Shown in pieces: positions 7,490 to 14,647 of a stretch of DNA of 23,881 bases. The DNA is from RUG563 sp964423675. GTDB taxonomy: Bacteria > Bacillota > Clostridia > Christensenellales > Aristaeellaceae. The stretch covers positions 1 through 23,881 of the forward strand of contig CAYRFP010000033.1 in the NCBI GenBank assembly GCA_964423675.1. The letters run 5' to 3'. The notes under the pieces were generated by a model. That model was not told the origin of the DNA. It saw only the letters and a list, made by a program, of their open reading frames with translations, and did not search any database. Position 1 is the first letter of the stretch, and each line of letters begins with the position of its first letter. The position numbers and the translations under genes are program-made.

Positions 7490-8534
7490 TATATTTTCCT
7501 CTCTTTCTCAGCATATAGAGGAAGAACGGACCGCCGCATACCGACATCACAATGCCCACCGGGATCTCCATGCCGGGAACGATGGTGCGTCCTATCGTAT
7601 CGGCAACAAGAAGCGTGGCGCTGCCAAGAAGAATCGAGGTAGGCAGCATCACCTTGTAATCCGACCCTACCAGCATACGGGCAATATGCGGAACAACAAG
7701 CCCAACAAAGCTAATCATACCAACTACTGATACAGTCGCCGCCGCCAGAAATGCAGACACAGCCGAAAGCGCGATGCGGGCGCCGTTTACACGAACGCCA
7801 AGATTTTTCGCCATTTCATCGCCGAGCTGTAATGCATTTGCATGACGGATACAAAGAAGCGACAGCAAAAGTCCGACCACCGAATAGGAAAGAATCGTTC
7901 CCACGTGCGTCCACGACATTCCTGCCAGACTGCCATTCATAAAGGCAAGAACACCCGTGAGATTATCGCTGTTCATCAGCTGCAAAAGCGAGTTATACGC
8001 ACCGAGCACGGAGTTGATAGCCACACCGGCAAGAATAATGCGAACCGAACTGACACCATCCTTCCATGCCAAAGCATAGATCAATACACAGGCAAGCGCC
8101 GCGCCAATAAAAGCAAACATGGGGAGGCTAGTCGTCATATTCGGAAAAATCAGCAGCACAGTGATGGCCGCTGTGCCTGCGCCAGCCGAAACACCAATTG
8201 AACCGGGGTCGGCCAGGGGATTACGCATAACAGCCTGTAGCAACGCCCCTGATGCGGACAGGCAGGCGCCGACCAGAATCGCCAGCACTACACGGGGCAG
8301 CCGCAGATTCAAAACGATGGTCCGTGTCACATTCTGGGCGGCAGAAAGGTCGGATTCTTTTGCAGTTATAGAAGCAATGATCTCCGAAATCGAAAACCTG
8401 ACGCTGCCGATATTGATAGCAACAACGCTCAAAACAACGATCAATGTCGCCAGAATAAGCCATAATAAACCGACACGGAGCAGCTTGACGCTGCCCCGGT
8501 TTTCTTTCAGTCTTTTCGCTGTCATGCTATTCAC
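7479..8534 (-). CDS. ABC importer permease, FecCD/BtuC type
   Basis: A polytopic membrane protein of the FecCD family (351 residues; about 10 membrane helices expected). Family hallmarks are LRLPRVVLAILVGACLSASG, NPLADPGSIGVSAGAGTAA, and SFVGLVVPHIARMLVG near the C-terminal ATPase-coupling helix. Such permeases work as homodimers with a BtuF/FecB-like binding protein and import iron-siderophores, heme, cobalamin or similar chelates. The start is a GTG overlapping the binding-protein stop as GTGA; an ATG three codons in (8525) is an alternative. Only one permease gene is present, which fits a homodimer. The specific ligand cannot be read from the sequence. Confidence 0.94.
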   Translation of the reverse strand: MNSMTAKRLKENRGSVKLLRVGLLWLILATLIVVLSVVAINIGSVRFSISEIIASITAKESDLSAAQNVTRTIVLNLRLPRVVLAILVGACLSASGALLQAVMRNPLADPGSIGVSAGAGTAAITVLLIFPNMTTSLPMFAFIGAALACVLIYALAWKDGVSSVRIILAGVAINSVLGAYNSLLQLMNSDNLTGVLAFMNGSLAGMSWTHVGTILSYSVVGLLLSLLCIRHANALQLGDEMAKNLGVRVNGARIALSAVSAFLAAATVSVVGMISFVGLVVPHIARMLVGSDYKVMLPTSILLGSATLLVADTIGRTIVPGMEIPVGIVMSVCGGPFFLYMLRKRGKYNEG

Positions 8535-9547
8535 TCCGCGTAGAAAGCAGCAACCTCTTGCGCAAGGCTTGCAAGCGCGCTGACATAGCCGATACCGTAT
8601 ACGGCGATGTATTCAATCCCCAGATAAAGCACCTGACCTTCGGCAATAGCGTTCATTGTATTCCAATATGCAGGATTTGCCGCTATGATTTCTGCCATCA
8701 TTTCCTTGGTCGCAGCGGCATCTCCGGAGCCTACGACCACCAGCAGATCCGGCTGATCAACAAGCGCTGTCTCATAGTCAATCGCATACATGGAATCCGC
8801 AGCCGTAGCATCGGCCACATTTTCGAAGCCCAGCATATGCATCATGGAACCCAGCGTACCGCCGGACGTCTGCCCATACACATAATTTACGCCACCGGCC
8901 TGCAAAACCATGATTTTCTTTTCGGCGTTAGCGGACGAAAGTTCGGCACAGGCAGCCTCAACATCGACAAAGTTCTTTTTCAGTTCATCCGCTTTTTGCT
9001 GACGCTCGGCATCTGTTGCAAACGCATCGATCAGGCACATGGATTCTTCCTTCACGGTTTCATAGGATACGCCATGCCCGGACGCCTGATAATAGACCTG
9101 AATGCCGAGCCCCTCCAGCGTTTTGCCGTAGGAATCCTTATAAGAGGTAGCCAGGATAACCAAATCAGGATTCAGTGCCACCACATCTTCAATATTGAAT
9201 TCATCGCTCATCAGGCTCTTGAGGGCAACCAGGTCAGGGTTTTCCACAAACAAATGCTTTGTGGCGCTCGAGGTAGGAATAGCAATCAAAGAAGCGCCCA
9301 TGGCATACAACGTCGGAACAGGAGCCGTTGCGGTACACACAATGCGAGTAGGCATCTCTTCAAGAATAAGTGGCTCATATCCCTGCTTTGTTAAGCTTTC
9401 CGGATATGCAATGGTGAATTGCGCAGCTTCAGACGTTTGGGGTGTCTTCTGGCTGTCGGCGCTTTCGTTATTCCCCTCTGCATTTCCGCAGGCAACCAGG
9501 CTAAGCATCATCAATGCAGCCAGAAAAAGAGCAGTAATTTTCTTCAT
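8531..9547 (-). CDS. Metal-chelate/cobalamin-type substrate-binding lipoprotein
   Basis: A 338-residue extracytoplasmic binding protein of the FecB/BtuF (helical-backbone) class. The N-terminus is a lipoprotein signal with lipobox LVAC; Cys20 would be lipidated, anchoring the protein outside a single membrane. An acidic, Ser/Thr-rich linker follows. Class features include TRIVCTATAPVPTLYAMGA, DVVALNPDLVI (first lobe) and DLLVVVGSGD (second lobe). The ribosome site AAGGGA lies nine bases before the ATG. It starts 21 bases after the NifH-like gene and overlaps the permease start by four bases. Related proteins bind ferric siderophores, heme or corrinoids; which of these applies here is unknown. 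Confidence 0.92.
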   Translation of the reverse strand: MKKITALFLAALMMLSLVACGNAEGNNESADSQKTPQTSEAAQFTIAYPESLTKQGYEPLILEEMPTRIVCTATAPVPTLYAMGASLIAIPTSSATKHLFVENPDLVALKSLMSDEFNIEDVVALNPDLVILATSYKDSYGKTLEGLGIQVYYQASGHGVSYETVKEESMCLIDAFATDAERQQKADELKKNFVDVEAACAELSSANAEKKIMVLQAGGVNYVYGQTSGGTLGSMMHMLGFENVADATAADSMYAIDYETALVDQPDLLVVVGSGDAAATKEMMAEIIAANPAYWNTMNAIAEGQVLYLGIEYIAVYGIGYVSALASLAQEVAAFYAE

Positions 9548-9568
9548 AATTCAAAATCCCTTCATTTT

Positions 9569-10318
9569 TTATTCTTGCGCAATAATTTTATCAGCAAGTT
9601 CACTGTATACAGCCTGCATCCTGGATTCGATGAGACACTCAAACACCGTGCCCCCCTGATTTTCCGCTTCCTGTATTTCCGCAGACCGGGGGATATACTG
9701 AAGAAGCGTCGTGCCGATTTCCTTGAGTGCCTCGTTCACGATCTCCACCTCATTTTCGAGGTTTTTTGCATTTAGTATAAGGCCCCGAAGCGTTGCATAG
9801 CCCCTTTTTCCGAAATTGCGGATAGCGGAGGCAATGTTATTCGCAGCATAGAGCGACATCATTTCGCCCGATGAAACCACATAAACATCCCGAGCATATC
9901 CGTCCCGTATCGGCATGGCAAAGCCGCCGCAAACCACATCGCCGAGTACATCGTAAATCACAATATCCGGTCCATAGGTCTCAAACGCTTTCAACTCTGC
10001 CAGCTTTTCAAATGCGGAAATAATGCCGCGCCCGGCGCAGCCAACGCCAGGCGTTGGGCCACCGGATTCCACGCAAAGCACGCCAGCGTAGCCTTCAAAA
10101 ACAATATCGTTGAGGGTCAGGTCTTCGCCCTTGGCTTTGATTTGTTCAAGAACAGTCGGGATTCGCTTTCCCTTCATCAGTTTTTTTGTGGAATCTGCCT
10201 TGGGATCACAGCCGATTTGCATCACCTTGTAGCCCTTGTGTGCCAACGCGGCAGATAAATTGGAGGTCGTTGTGGATTTTCCAATTCCGCCTTTTCCGTA
10301 AATGGCAATTTTCTTCAT
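9569..10318 (-). CDS. NifH-like iron protein (nitrogenase-like reductase component)
   Basis: A P-loop ATPase with a subunit-bridging [4Fe-4S] cluster that should pass electrons to the component 1-like pair with ATP hydrolysis. The P-loop is GKGGIGKS (8-15), followed by QIGCDPKADST. Both cluster cysteines are present: Cys94 in GVGCAGRG and Cys130 in DVLGDVVCGGFAMPIR. Arg97 is at the site of the NifH arginine that some bacteria ADP-ribosylate. At 249 residues it is shorter than NifH (about 270-295), mainly at the C-terminus, as in nitrogenase-like L or C proteins. It starts three bases after the flavodoxin stop. Because the iron proteins of NifH, BchL, BchX and CfbC are so alike, this subunit alone does not reveal the substrate. 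Confidence 0.95.
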   Translation of the reverse strand: MKKIAIYGKGGIGKSTTTSNLSAALAHKGYKVMQIGCDPKADSTKKLMKGKRIPTVLEQIKAKGEDLTLNDIVFEGYAGVLCVESGGPTPGVGCAGRGIISAFEKLAELKAFETYGPDIVIYDVLGDVVCGGFAMPIRDGYARDVYVVSSGEMMSLYAANNIASAIRNFGKRGYATLRGLILNAKNLENEVEIVNEALKEIGTTLLQYIPRSAEIQEAENQGGTVFECLIESRMQAVYSELADKIIAQE

Positions 10319-10321
10319 GCT

Positions 10322-10744
10322 TTATACCAATGCCTTGCCGAGTGCTTTGCAGGCAGCGATTGCTTCATCATCAGGGGCCTCGTTGCAGATGACAAAGTCA
10401 CAGGCCATGACCGCTCCGTCCGAAACACAGGTCTCCTCCCAATTGCGCATCCATTCGCCATCGCCCCAGCCGTAAGAGCCGAACAACGCGATCCTTTTTC
10501 CGGAAAGCTTTGCTTCGCAATCCTCAAACATCGGCGCGAATTCGCTTTCCTCCAGGATCTCCGCCCCCATGGCAGGGCAGCCGAAAGCAACCGCATCATA
10601 AGAATCCATCTGAGATGCATCAAATTCGGATGCAGTCATGACAGATGCCTCTGCGCCGCTCTCCTTTGCCCCCTGTGCAACTGCATAGGCCATTGCTTCG
10701 GTGTTGCCAGTGCCGCTCCAATAAACTACTGCTAATTTACTCAT
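10322..10744 (-). CDS. Flavodoxin
   Basis: A 140-residue short-chain flavodoxin, a soluble FMN electron carrier. The phosphate-binding loop is YWSGTGNTEAMA (8-19). The second FMN loop is near AFGCPAMGAE and the third near GSYGWGDGEWM, whose Trp and Tyr residues would stack on the flavin. Its position directly before the NifH-like gene (three-base gap) suggests it donates electrons to that iron protein, as NifF does in classical nitrogen fixation; this is inference. It follows the DUF3793 gene by 32 bases. Confidence 0.93.
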   Translation of the reverse strand: MSKLAVVYWSGTGNTEAMAYAVAQGAKESGAEASVMTASEFDASQMDSYDAVAFGCPAMGAEILEESEFAPMFEDCEAKLSGKRIALFGSYGWGDGEWMRNWEETCVSDGAVMACDFVICNEAPDDEAIAACKALGKALV

Positions 10745-10776
10745 TGCTGTATTCCATCCTTTCTGGTTTATCTATA

Positions 10777-11328
10777 TCATCCGGCCACGGTAAGCCGTTC
10801 GATAGATCTTCCCTTTGCATACTGCGCACAGTATACGCTGGTGCATTTTTTAAATTTGGCAAAGGTTTTCTGCGCCGCCTCTGCATCGCCATATACTTTC
10901 CAGCAGCCGCAGCACTTACAGTTGCAGGCTTTATTTTCAATAAAGCCGCAAACATCCTCCGGCGGATAGCCGAGAAACAGCCCAATTTCGTGGGGAAATT
11001 CCTCGCAATCAGCCAAGCGCCGAATCAATTGAGCGATGCAGCCCTCTGGTGTTTTCGCTGCATATCCGCACCTGCGCAGAATAGCGCAGGCGGCTCCATC
11101 CGCAAGGTCTCTTTTCAGCCGGGACGGACGATAAAGATAGATCAGCGCTTTTCCTGCCCGATATCGAAGCGGAAGAACACGGATTCCTTTGCCCGAAAGC
11201 GTCCTGTTCCATAGCCTTACGGCATCCCGCATAGCATCCGCATTGTTGTATGGACACACAAACATATTGCCTGTCTTCATCCCGGCAAGCGTGGGCGAAC
11301 AGTGCTTTACAAGCATTTCTTCCGGCAC
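10777..11328 (-). CDS. DUF3793-family protein, first gene of the operon
   Basis: A 183-residue cytoplasmic protein that I recognise as DUF3793, found mostly in Clostridia and often beside flavodoxin genes; its function is unknown. The diagnostic core is HEIGLFLGYPPEDVCGFIEN (about 114-133), then a cysteine cluster CNCKCCGCWKVYGD and KFKKCTSVYC. The density of cysteines (CNCKCCGC) could bind metal or a cluster, which is speculation. The start is a GTG preceded by GGGAGG at seven bases; an ATG four codons later has no better site. It opens the operon 86 bases downstream of a consensus -10 element. Confidence 0.85.
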   Translation of the reverse strand: MPEEMLVKHCSPTLAGMKTGNMFVCPYNNADAMRDAVRLWNRTLSGKGIRVLPLRYRAGKALIYLYRPSRLKRDLADGAACAILRRCGYAAKTPEGCIAQLIRRLADCEEFPHEIGLFLGYPPEDVCGFIENKACNCKCCGCWKVYGDAEAAQKTFAKFKKCTSVYCAQYAKGRSIERLTVAG

Positions 11329-11351
11329 CCCAATTCCTCCCCTTCGATTAG

Positions 11352-11371
11352 GTTAGATGTAACTAACCACA
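11352..11371. promoter_or_regulatory. Inverted-repeat operator in the operon leader (site A)
   Basis: GTTAG-N6-CTAACCACA; with the flanking base the palindrome is GGTTAG/CTAACC. The same 14 fixed positions recur upstream of the araC-type gene (12476-12495). The site lies between the predicted start point and the DUF3793 ribosome site, a place suited to repression or leader control. The flank TTAGGTTAG resembles a DtxR/IdeR half-site, but the six-base gap does not fit the known box. Confidence 0.6.
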
Positions 11372-11383
11372 ATCCAGATTTTA

Positions 11384-11419
11384 TGAGGCGTAACACCCAC
11401 ACCTCATGCTGCTATTATA
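11384..11419 (-). promoter_or_regulatory. Operon promoter with -10 only, and a leader hairpin
   Basis: On the minus strand a perfect TATAAT (11419-11414) lies 86 bases before the DUF3793 GTG. No -35 match exists at 16-18 bases (the sequence there is near CGGAAA), as expected of an activator-dependent promoter. The predicted transcript begins close to an inverted repeat TGAGG-N13-CCTCA (11406-11384). Confidence 0.55.
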
Positions 11420-11445
11420 GAAAAAATCAAAGCCCTTTTCCGCTC

Positions 11446-12405
11446 TTAAAAGGCAGAAAAAGGCTCTATTTGGGTAGTTTTTGAATTTGTGGTTATCTCG
11501 TTGCGATACTGGGCAGGATTCATCCCCTTAACAGCGCGAAAAGCCGCTGCAAATTTGCTGCCATTGTCATAGCCGTGTTCCGCAGCAATTTCAAGGATCG
11601 TCTTCTCCGTATATTCCAGCATATAGGCAGCCGATTCCATCTTGATTGTCCTTACATATGCGCCAACTGGCACACCGTAAACATTTTTGAAGGTGTTTTT
11701 GATATGCGCCACCGAAACGTGAAAAGATTCCGAAAGCTGCTCCAGGGTGATGCGGTCGTCCATATGTTCGCACAGGTATTTGGCAATTTTTTCCGCAAGC
11801 AGAACTTGTGTCCTGGAATGCAGTCTCCCCTGGAGTTCGTCGCTGTCAATGTTTAGCTGGCTTAAAAACAGCAGTAAATCCAGCGTTTTTATTTTGCAAT
11901 AGCCTTTGCGGATGTGTTCAGATACGGCGCATATTTCCGAAAAAATGTGGTTTATCGCTTGATTTGCCCGCGCGACATACCCTATGCTTCCGCCGCAGAA
12001 TTTGTCCGCCAATGACCTGGGCTGCACGTTTACATCCTCCAGAAAGCATGAAAGGCAATGCGGCGTTTTGCGCAGATCGATGCGGATCGTCAGGCCGTGA
12101 TAATGCTCGAGCGGAAAGTTTATAACCGGCGAAACAGCATCCGCCCTTACGATCATCAGATCCCCTGAAGACAGAAACACAAATTCATCCTTCAGATTAA
12201 ACTCAGAGCGTCCTTCCCGACAGTATATAATTTCAAGTATCCCGCTGCTTTGCTGTTTTTCATCATGAACGATTTTCCGGTCATGTGCATCGACGAATGC
12301 AAATTCAATCCCCGGGAATACAGAATAGGTGGTCGTTATATACCGACCGCCCTCTATCATGACTTGCTCAGAATGCTTGGAAAGCATTTGGCAATTCGCC
12401 TCCAT
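11446..12405 (-). CDS. AraC-family transcription regulator
   Basis: A 319-residue regulator with an N-terminal ligand-sensing region and a C-terminal AraC double helix-turn-helix. The DNA-binding part starts near KIAKYLCEHMDDRITLEQL and includes FHVSVAHIKNTFKNVYGV and the family signature EIAAEHGYDNGSKFAAAFRA, then MNPAQYRNE. The gene lies directly upstream of, and in line with, the nitrogenase-like operon, with its own leader. It is the obvious candidate activator for the -35-less promoter in between. The ribosome site AAAGGA is eight bases before the ATG. Relatives beside FecBCD-type importers often respond to the imported chelate, so the inducer may be the substrate of the system; this is inference. 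Confidence 0.92.
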   Translation of the reverse strand: MEANCQMLSKHSEQVMIEGGRYITTTYSVFPGIEFAFVDAHDRKIVHDEKQQSSGILEIIYCREGRSEFNLKDEFVFLSSGDLMIVRADAVSPVINFPLEHYHGLTIRIDLRKTPHCLSCFLEDVNVQPRSLADKFCGGSIGYVARANQAINHIFSEICAVSEHIRKGYCKIKTLDLLLFLSQLNIDSDELQGRLHSRTQVLLAEKIAKYLCEHMDDRITLEQLSESFHVSVAHIKNTFKNVYGVPVGAYVRTIKMESAAYMLEYTEKTILEIAAEHGYDNGSKFAAAFRAVKGMNPAQYRNEITTNSKTTQIEPFSAF

Positions 12406-12475
12406 ATGCAGTTTCCTTTCTAAAGCTCAAATAAATTTGTGATTCCAGTAAGGGCACGCTTTCGGTTAAAATACA

Positions 12476-12495
12476 GTTAGCTATATCTAACCACA
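12476..12495. promoter_or_regulatory. Inverted-repeat operator upstream of the araC-type gene (site B)
   Basis: GTTAG-N6-CTAACCACA, the second copy of the sequence at 11352-11371 with a different six-base centre. It lies 70-90 bases before the regulator ATG. Two copies in one regulatory locus suggest a shared binding protein, possibly the regulator itself, though AraC proteins more often use direct repeats. Confidence 0.6.
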
Positions 12496-12503
12496 GGCCT
12501 TTT

Positions 12504-12526
12504 AAAAAGCCGCCCCTGGGCAGCTT
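12504..12526 (-). terminator. Terminator-like hairpin upstream of the araC-type gene
   Basis: On the minus strand AAGCTGCC-CAGG-GGCGGCTT folds into a GC-rich stem with one G-T pair, followed by TTTTT. It would end a transcript arriving from 12530-12770. Confidence 0.55.
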
Positions 12527-12616
12527 CGCTTTTATTGTAATATTGCTTTCGCCGGTTGTCAACGGCAAACTGAATTTTTACAATCTGCCAACTGCAATAT
12601 CGACTCGTCCGTCCTT

Positions 12617-12706
12617 TTAAACTGTAGCGGAAGCTTTCTTTTTAGCGGAGACACCAGAAATGCCGCTAAGTGTTTTCTTGCCGCCTTCGACAATTTTAGT
12701 CTTCAC
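12617..12706 (-). CDS. Possible 29-residue lysine-rich peptide
   Basis: A GTG start with GAAGGA five bases upstream opens a 29-codon frame beginning MKTKIVEGGKKTLSG and ending KKKASATV. I do not recognise it. It lies between two terminators on its own strand, so any transcript over it would be short. Upstream TTGACG (near 12741) and TAGAAG at 16 bases could be a promoter, but that would place the start point almost on the GTG. The sequence between the terminators may instead be a small RNA, or the tail of a decayed gene, since the frame stays open upstream. Confidence 0.2.
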   Translation of the reverse strand: MKTKIVEGGKKTLSGISGVSAKKKASATV

Positions 12707-12769
12707 ATCAGTCCTTCTACAAGAAAAGACGTAGTCGTCAACTACGCCCCAAGCCGACTCGCTGTATAA

Positions 12770-12814
12770 AAAGAGAGTGTTCTTAACAGACTTTCAAATG
12801 CTGTAAGAACACTC
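12770..12814 (-). terminator. Terminator of the tRNA-Thr/tRNA-Pro transcript
   Basis: A 10-bp stem GAGTGTTCTT/AAGAACACTC, extended by ACAG/CTGT past a single bulge, is followed on the minus strand by CTCTTTTTATAC. It begins five bases after the tRNA-Pro CCA end. Confidence 0.88.
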
Positions 12815-12818
12815 GCCA

Positions 12819-12895
12819 TGGTCGGAGTGGTGGGATTTGAACCCACGGCCTTTTGGTCCCGAACCAAACGCGCTACCAAGCTGCGCTACACCCCG
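12819..12895 (-). tRNA. tRNA-Pro(CGG)
   Basis: The cloverleaf is complete: acceptor CGGGGTG pairs with CACTCCG, discriminator A and encoded CCA follow. The anticodon stem is TTTGG/CCAAA with loop TTCGGGA, anticodon CGG. The T-loop is GGTTCAAATCC. Confidence 0.96.
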
Positions 12896-12904
12896 ATACA
12901 AAAA

Positions 12905-12980
12905 TGGAGCCGATAAAGGGACTCGGACCCTTGACCTGCTGATTACGAATCAGCCGCTCTACCAACTGAGCTATATCGGC
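12905..12980 (-). tRNA. tRNA-Thr(CGT)
   Basis: Acceptor GCCGATA pairs with TATCGGC, then discriminator T and encoded CCA. The anticodon stem GCTGA/TCAGC holds loop TTCGTAA, anticodon CGT. It is nine bases upstream of tRNA-Pro on the same transcript. Confidence 0.96.
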
Positions 12981-13012
12981 ATTCCGGCCAGCGAATATCG
13001 CTAGCGTCCTAT

Positions 13013-13041
13013 ATTATAACAGGGTCGCAGAAAAAAGTCAA
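13013..13041 (-). promoter_or_regulatory. Promoter of the tRNA-Thr/tRNA-Pro unit
   Basis: On the minus strand TTGACT (13041-13036), a 17-base spacer and a perfect TATAAT (13018-13013) lie 32 bases before the tRNA-Thr 5' end. Confidence 0.85.
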
Positions 13042-13373
13042 TCTTTTTTTCAATGAATGGAAAAGAAAAATCCCCCAGCAATCTGGGAAAACAGAAGCGC
13101 GAGCTGCTGCATGCCGCTACCATTTTTGCTCTCCAATCGCCGTGGGAACGCGAGCGATTATCCTGTCAATCCAGTTGCATTCCGTTTTCATTTTCTTTTA
13201 TTTCCAGCAGAAGAATAAAAAAGCTCCAAACCACAAAATGCAATTTTAAAAATAAAAAATTTCAAATTTCGAGAAAAATTTATTTTTGTAGCAGGAAAAA
13301 TGAAATTTGCATAGAATAGAATATGCGAAATAGTCATTACGCAGCATTGCTGCTCAGAAGGGATCGGTTCAGA
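13042..13373. other. Gene-free stretch with AT-rich half
   Basis: This separates the divergent tRNA unit and aminotransferase gene. The second half (about 13190-13320) is strikingly A/T-rich against its neighbours, with runs such as TTTTAAAAATAAAAAATTTC, and probably holds the aminotransferase promoter; I cannot fix its -35 and -10. I see no RNA gene, riboswitch core or convincing ORF. Confidence 0.5.
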
Positions 13374-14588
13374 ATGTCGCTGGAAATCTCCCGTCTTTGT
13401 CAAAGCATCGCCCCCTCCGTCACGCTGAAGATCAATGCCGCCGCCGCGCAAATGCGGGCACAGGGGCAGGACGTGATCAGCCTGGGCGCTGGTGAACCGG
13501 ATTTTGACACGCCCGCGTTTATCCGTGATGCGGCCAAGGCCGCTCTGGATGCAGGCGAAACCCGATACACTGCCGCCAACGGCACTCCGGCGCTTCGGAA
13601 CAGCGTATGCGATTTTCTGCGGCGGGAAAAGGGCATCAGTTATCGTCCCGAGCAGGTGCTGATCTGCACCGGCGCAAAGCAGGCGTTGCTGAATGCCTTT
13701 ATGGCCATGCTGAATCCCGGCGACGAGGTGATCTTGCCTGCGCCCTGCTGGGTCAGCTATCTGGAAATGGTCGCTATGGCCGGGGGAAAAGCGGTCTTCG
13801 TGAACGCCACAGAGGAAGAGGGCTTCGTGCCGCCTATTGAGCGTATCCGCGCTGCTGTGACCCCGCGCACCAAGGCCATCCTGCTCAATTCCCCCAGCAA
13901 TCCCACGGGTGCAGTTTGGACCCGGGAACAGCTGCTGGCGGTAGGTCATCTGGCCGTGGAAAAGGATATTTATCTGATCAGCGATGAAATCTACGATCAA
14001 TTGGTATATGACGGCGTAGAAGCGGTTTCCGTGGCCAGCCTGTCCCCTGCCATTTATGCCCGGACGCTTCTGGTGAACGGCTGGAGCAAATCCTATGCGA
14101 TGACGGGCTGGCGGCTGGGCTATGCTGCCGGGCCGAAAGCGCTGATTGCCGCCATGGGCGCCTATCAAAGCCATGCCACCGGCAACCCCAACGCCATCGC
14201 ACAGGCGGCGGGCCAGGCCGCGCTGGAAGGGGATCAAAGCTGCGTGAAGGAAATGGCGGCGGCTTTTGCCCGGCGGCGGGACACCATGCTGGCGCTGCTG
14301 GATGAAATGCCGTATGTTTCCGCGTTCCGGCCCCAGGGAGCGTTCTATGTGCTCTTGAACGTGCAGGCTCTGATGGGCAAGCGCTGCGGCGGGCAGACCA
14401 TTCAGGGCAGCGTGGATCTGGCGGAAATGCTGCTGGAATATGCGCAGATCGCCGTGGTTCCCGGCGCGCCCTTTGGCGCAGAGGGATATCTGCGGCTGTC
14501 CTATACGGCGGCAGATGATCGGCTGGAAGAAGCTATGCGCCGGCTGCACAATTTCCTGCTCCAGCTGGACGCGGCCAAGGCGATGTGA
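13374..14588 (+). CDS. Class I PLP-dependent aminotransferase, aspartate aminotransferase-like
   Basis: A cytoplasmic fold-type I aminotransferase of the AspC/AspB group, 404 residues from the chosen ATG. AAGGGA lies about ten bases before this ATG. An upstream in-frame ATG at 13323 has no ribosome site and would add 17 residues not typical of the family. Motifs: ISLGAGEPDFDTP (substrate strap), NSPSNPTGAVW (PLP-binding Asn176), SDEIYDQLVYD, and VNGWSKSYAMTGWRLGY with Lys239 as the Schiff-base residue; the carboxylate-binding Arg is in GYLRLSYT. Close relatives act on aspartate, aromatic or other amino acids, so the donor is uncertain. It is a single-gene unit between the tRNA promoter and a terminator. 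Confidence 0.93.
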   Translation: MSLEISRLCQSIAPSVTLKINAAAAQMRAQGQDVISLGAGEPDFDTPAFIRDAAKAALDAGETRYTAANGTPALRNSVCDFLRREKGISYRPEQVLICTGAKQALLNAFMAMLNPGDEVILPAPCWVSYLEMVAMAGGKAVFVNATEEEGFVPPIERIRAAVTPRTKAILLNSPSNPTGAVWTREQLLAVGHLAVEKDIYLISDEIYDQLVYDGVEAVSVASLSPAIYARTLLVNGWSKSYAMTGWRLGYAAGPKALIAAMGAYQSHATGNPNAIAQAAGQAALEGDQSCVKEMAAAFARRRDTMLALLDEMPYVSAFRPQGAFYVLLNVQALMGKRCGGQTIQGSVDLAEMLLEYAQIAVVPGAPFGAEGYLRLSYTAADDRLEEAMRRLHNFLLQLDAAKAM

Positions 14589-14607
14589 TTTCCCTCAAAA
14601 CAAAAAC

Positions 14608-14647
14608 AAAGGCGATTTTATCCGTCAAGATAAAATCGCCTTTTTTT
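14608..14647. terminator. Bidirectional terminator
   Basis: A perfect 12-bp stem GGCGATTTTATC/GATAAAATCGCC, bounded by A's on the left and seven T's on the right (14641-14647). It can end the aminotransferase transcript on the plus strand and the CotH operon on the minus strand. Confidence 0.92.

Noticed and set aside
4058..10318. Nitrogen fixation (nifHDK) operon
   Set aside because: One component 1 subunit has no cluster cysteines, both subunits are shorter than NifD or NifK, and no cofactor-assembly genes are present.
11352..11371. A classical Fur or DtxR box
   Set aside because: The half-site is DtxR-like, but the spacing (six bases) does not match the known DtxR box and no Fur pattern is seen.
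11329..11413. Cobalamin or other riboswitch in the operon leader
   Set aside because: The leader is only about 80 bases and I see no conserved core of a known class.
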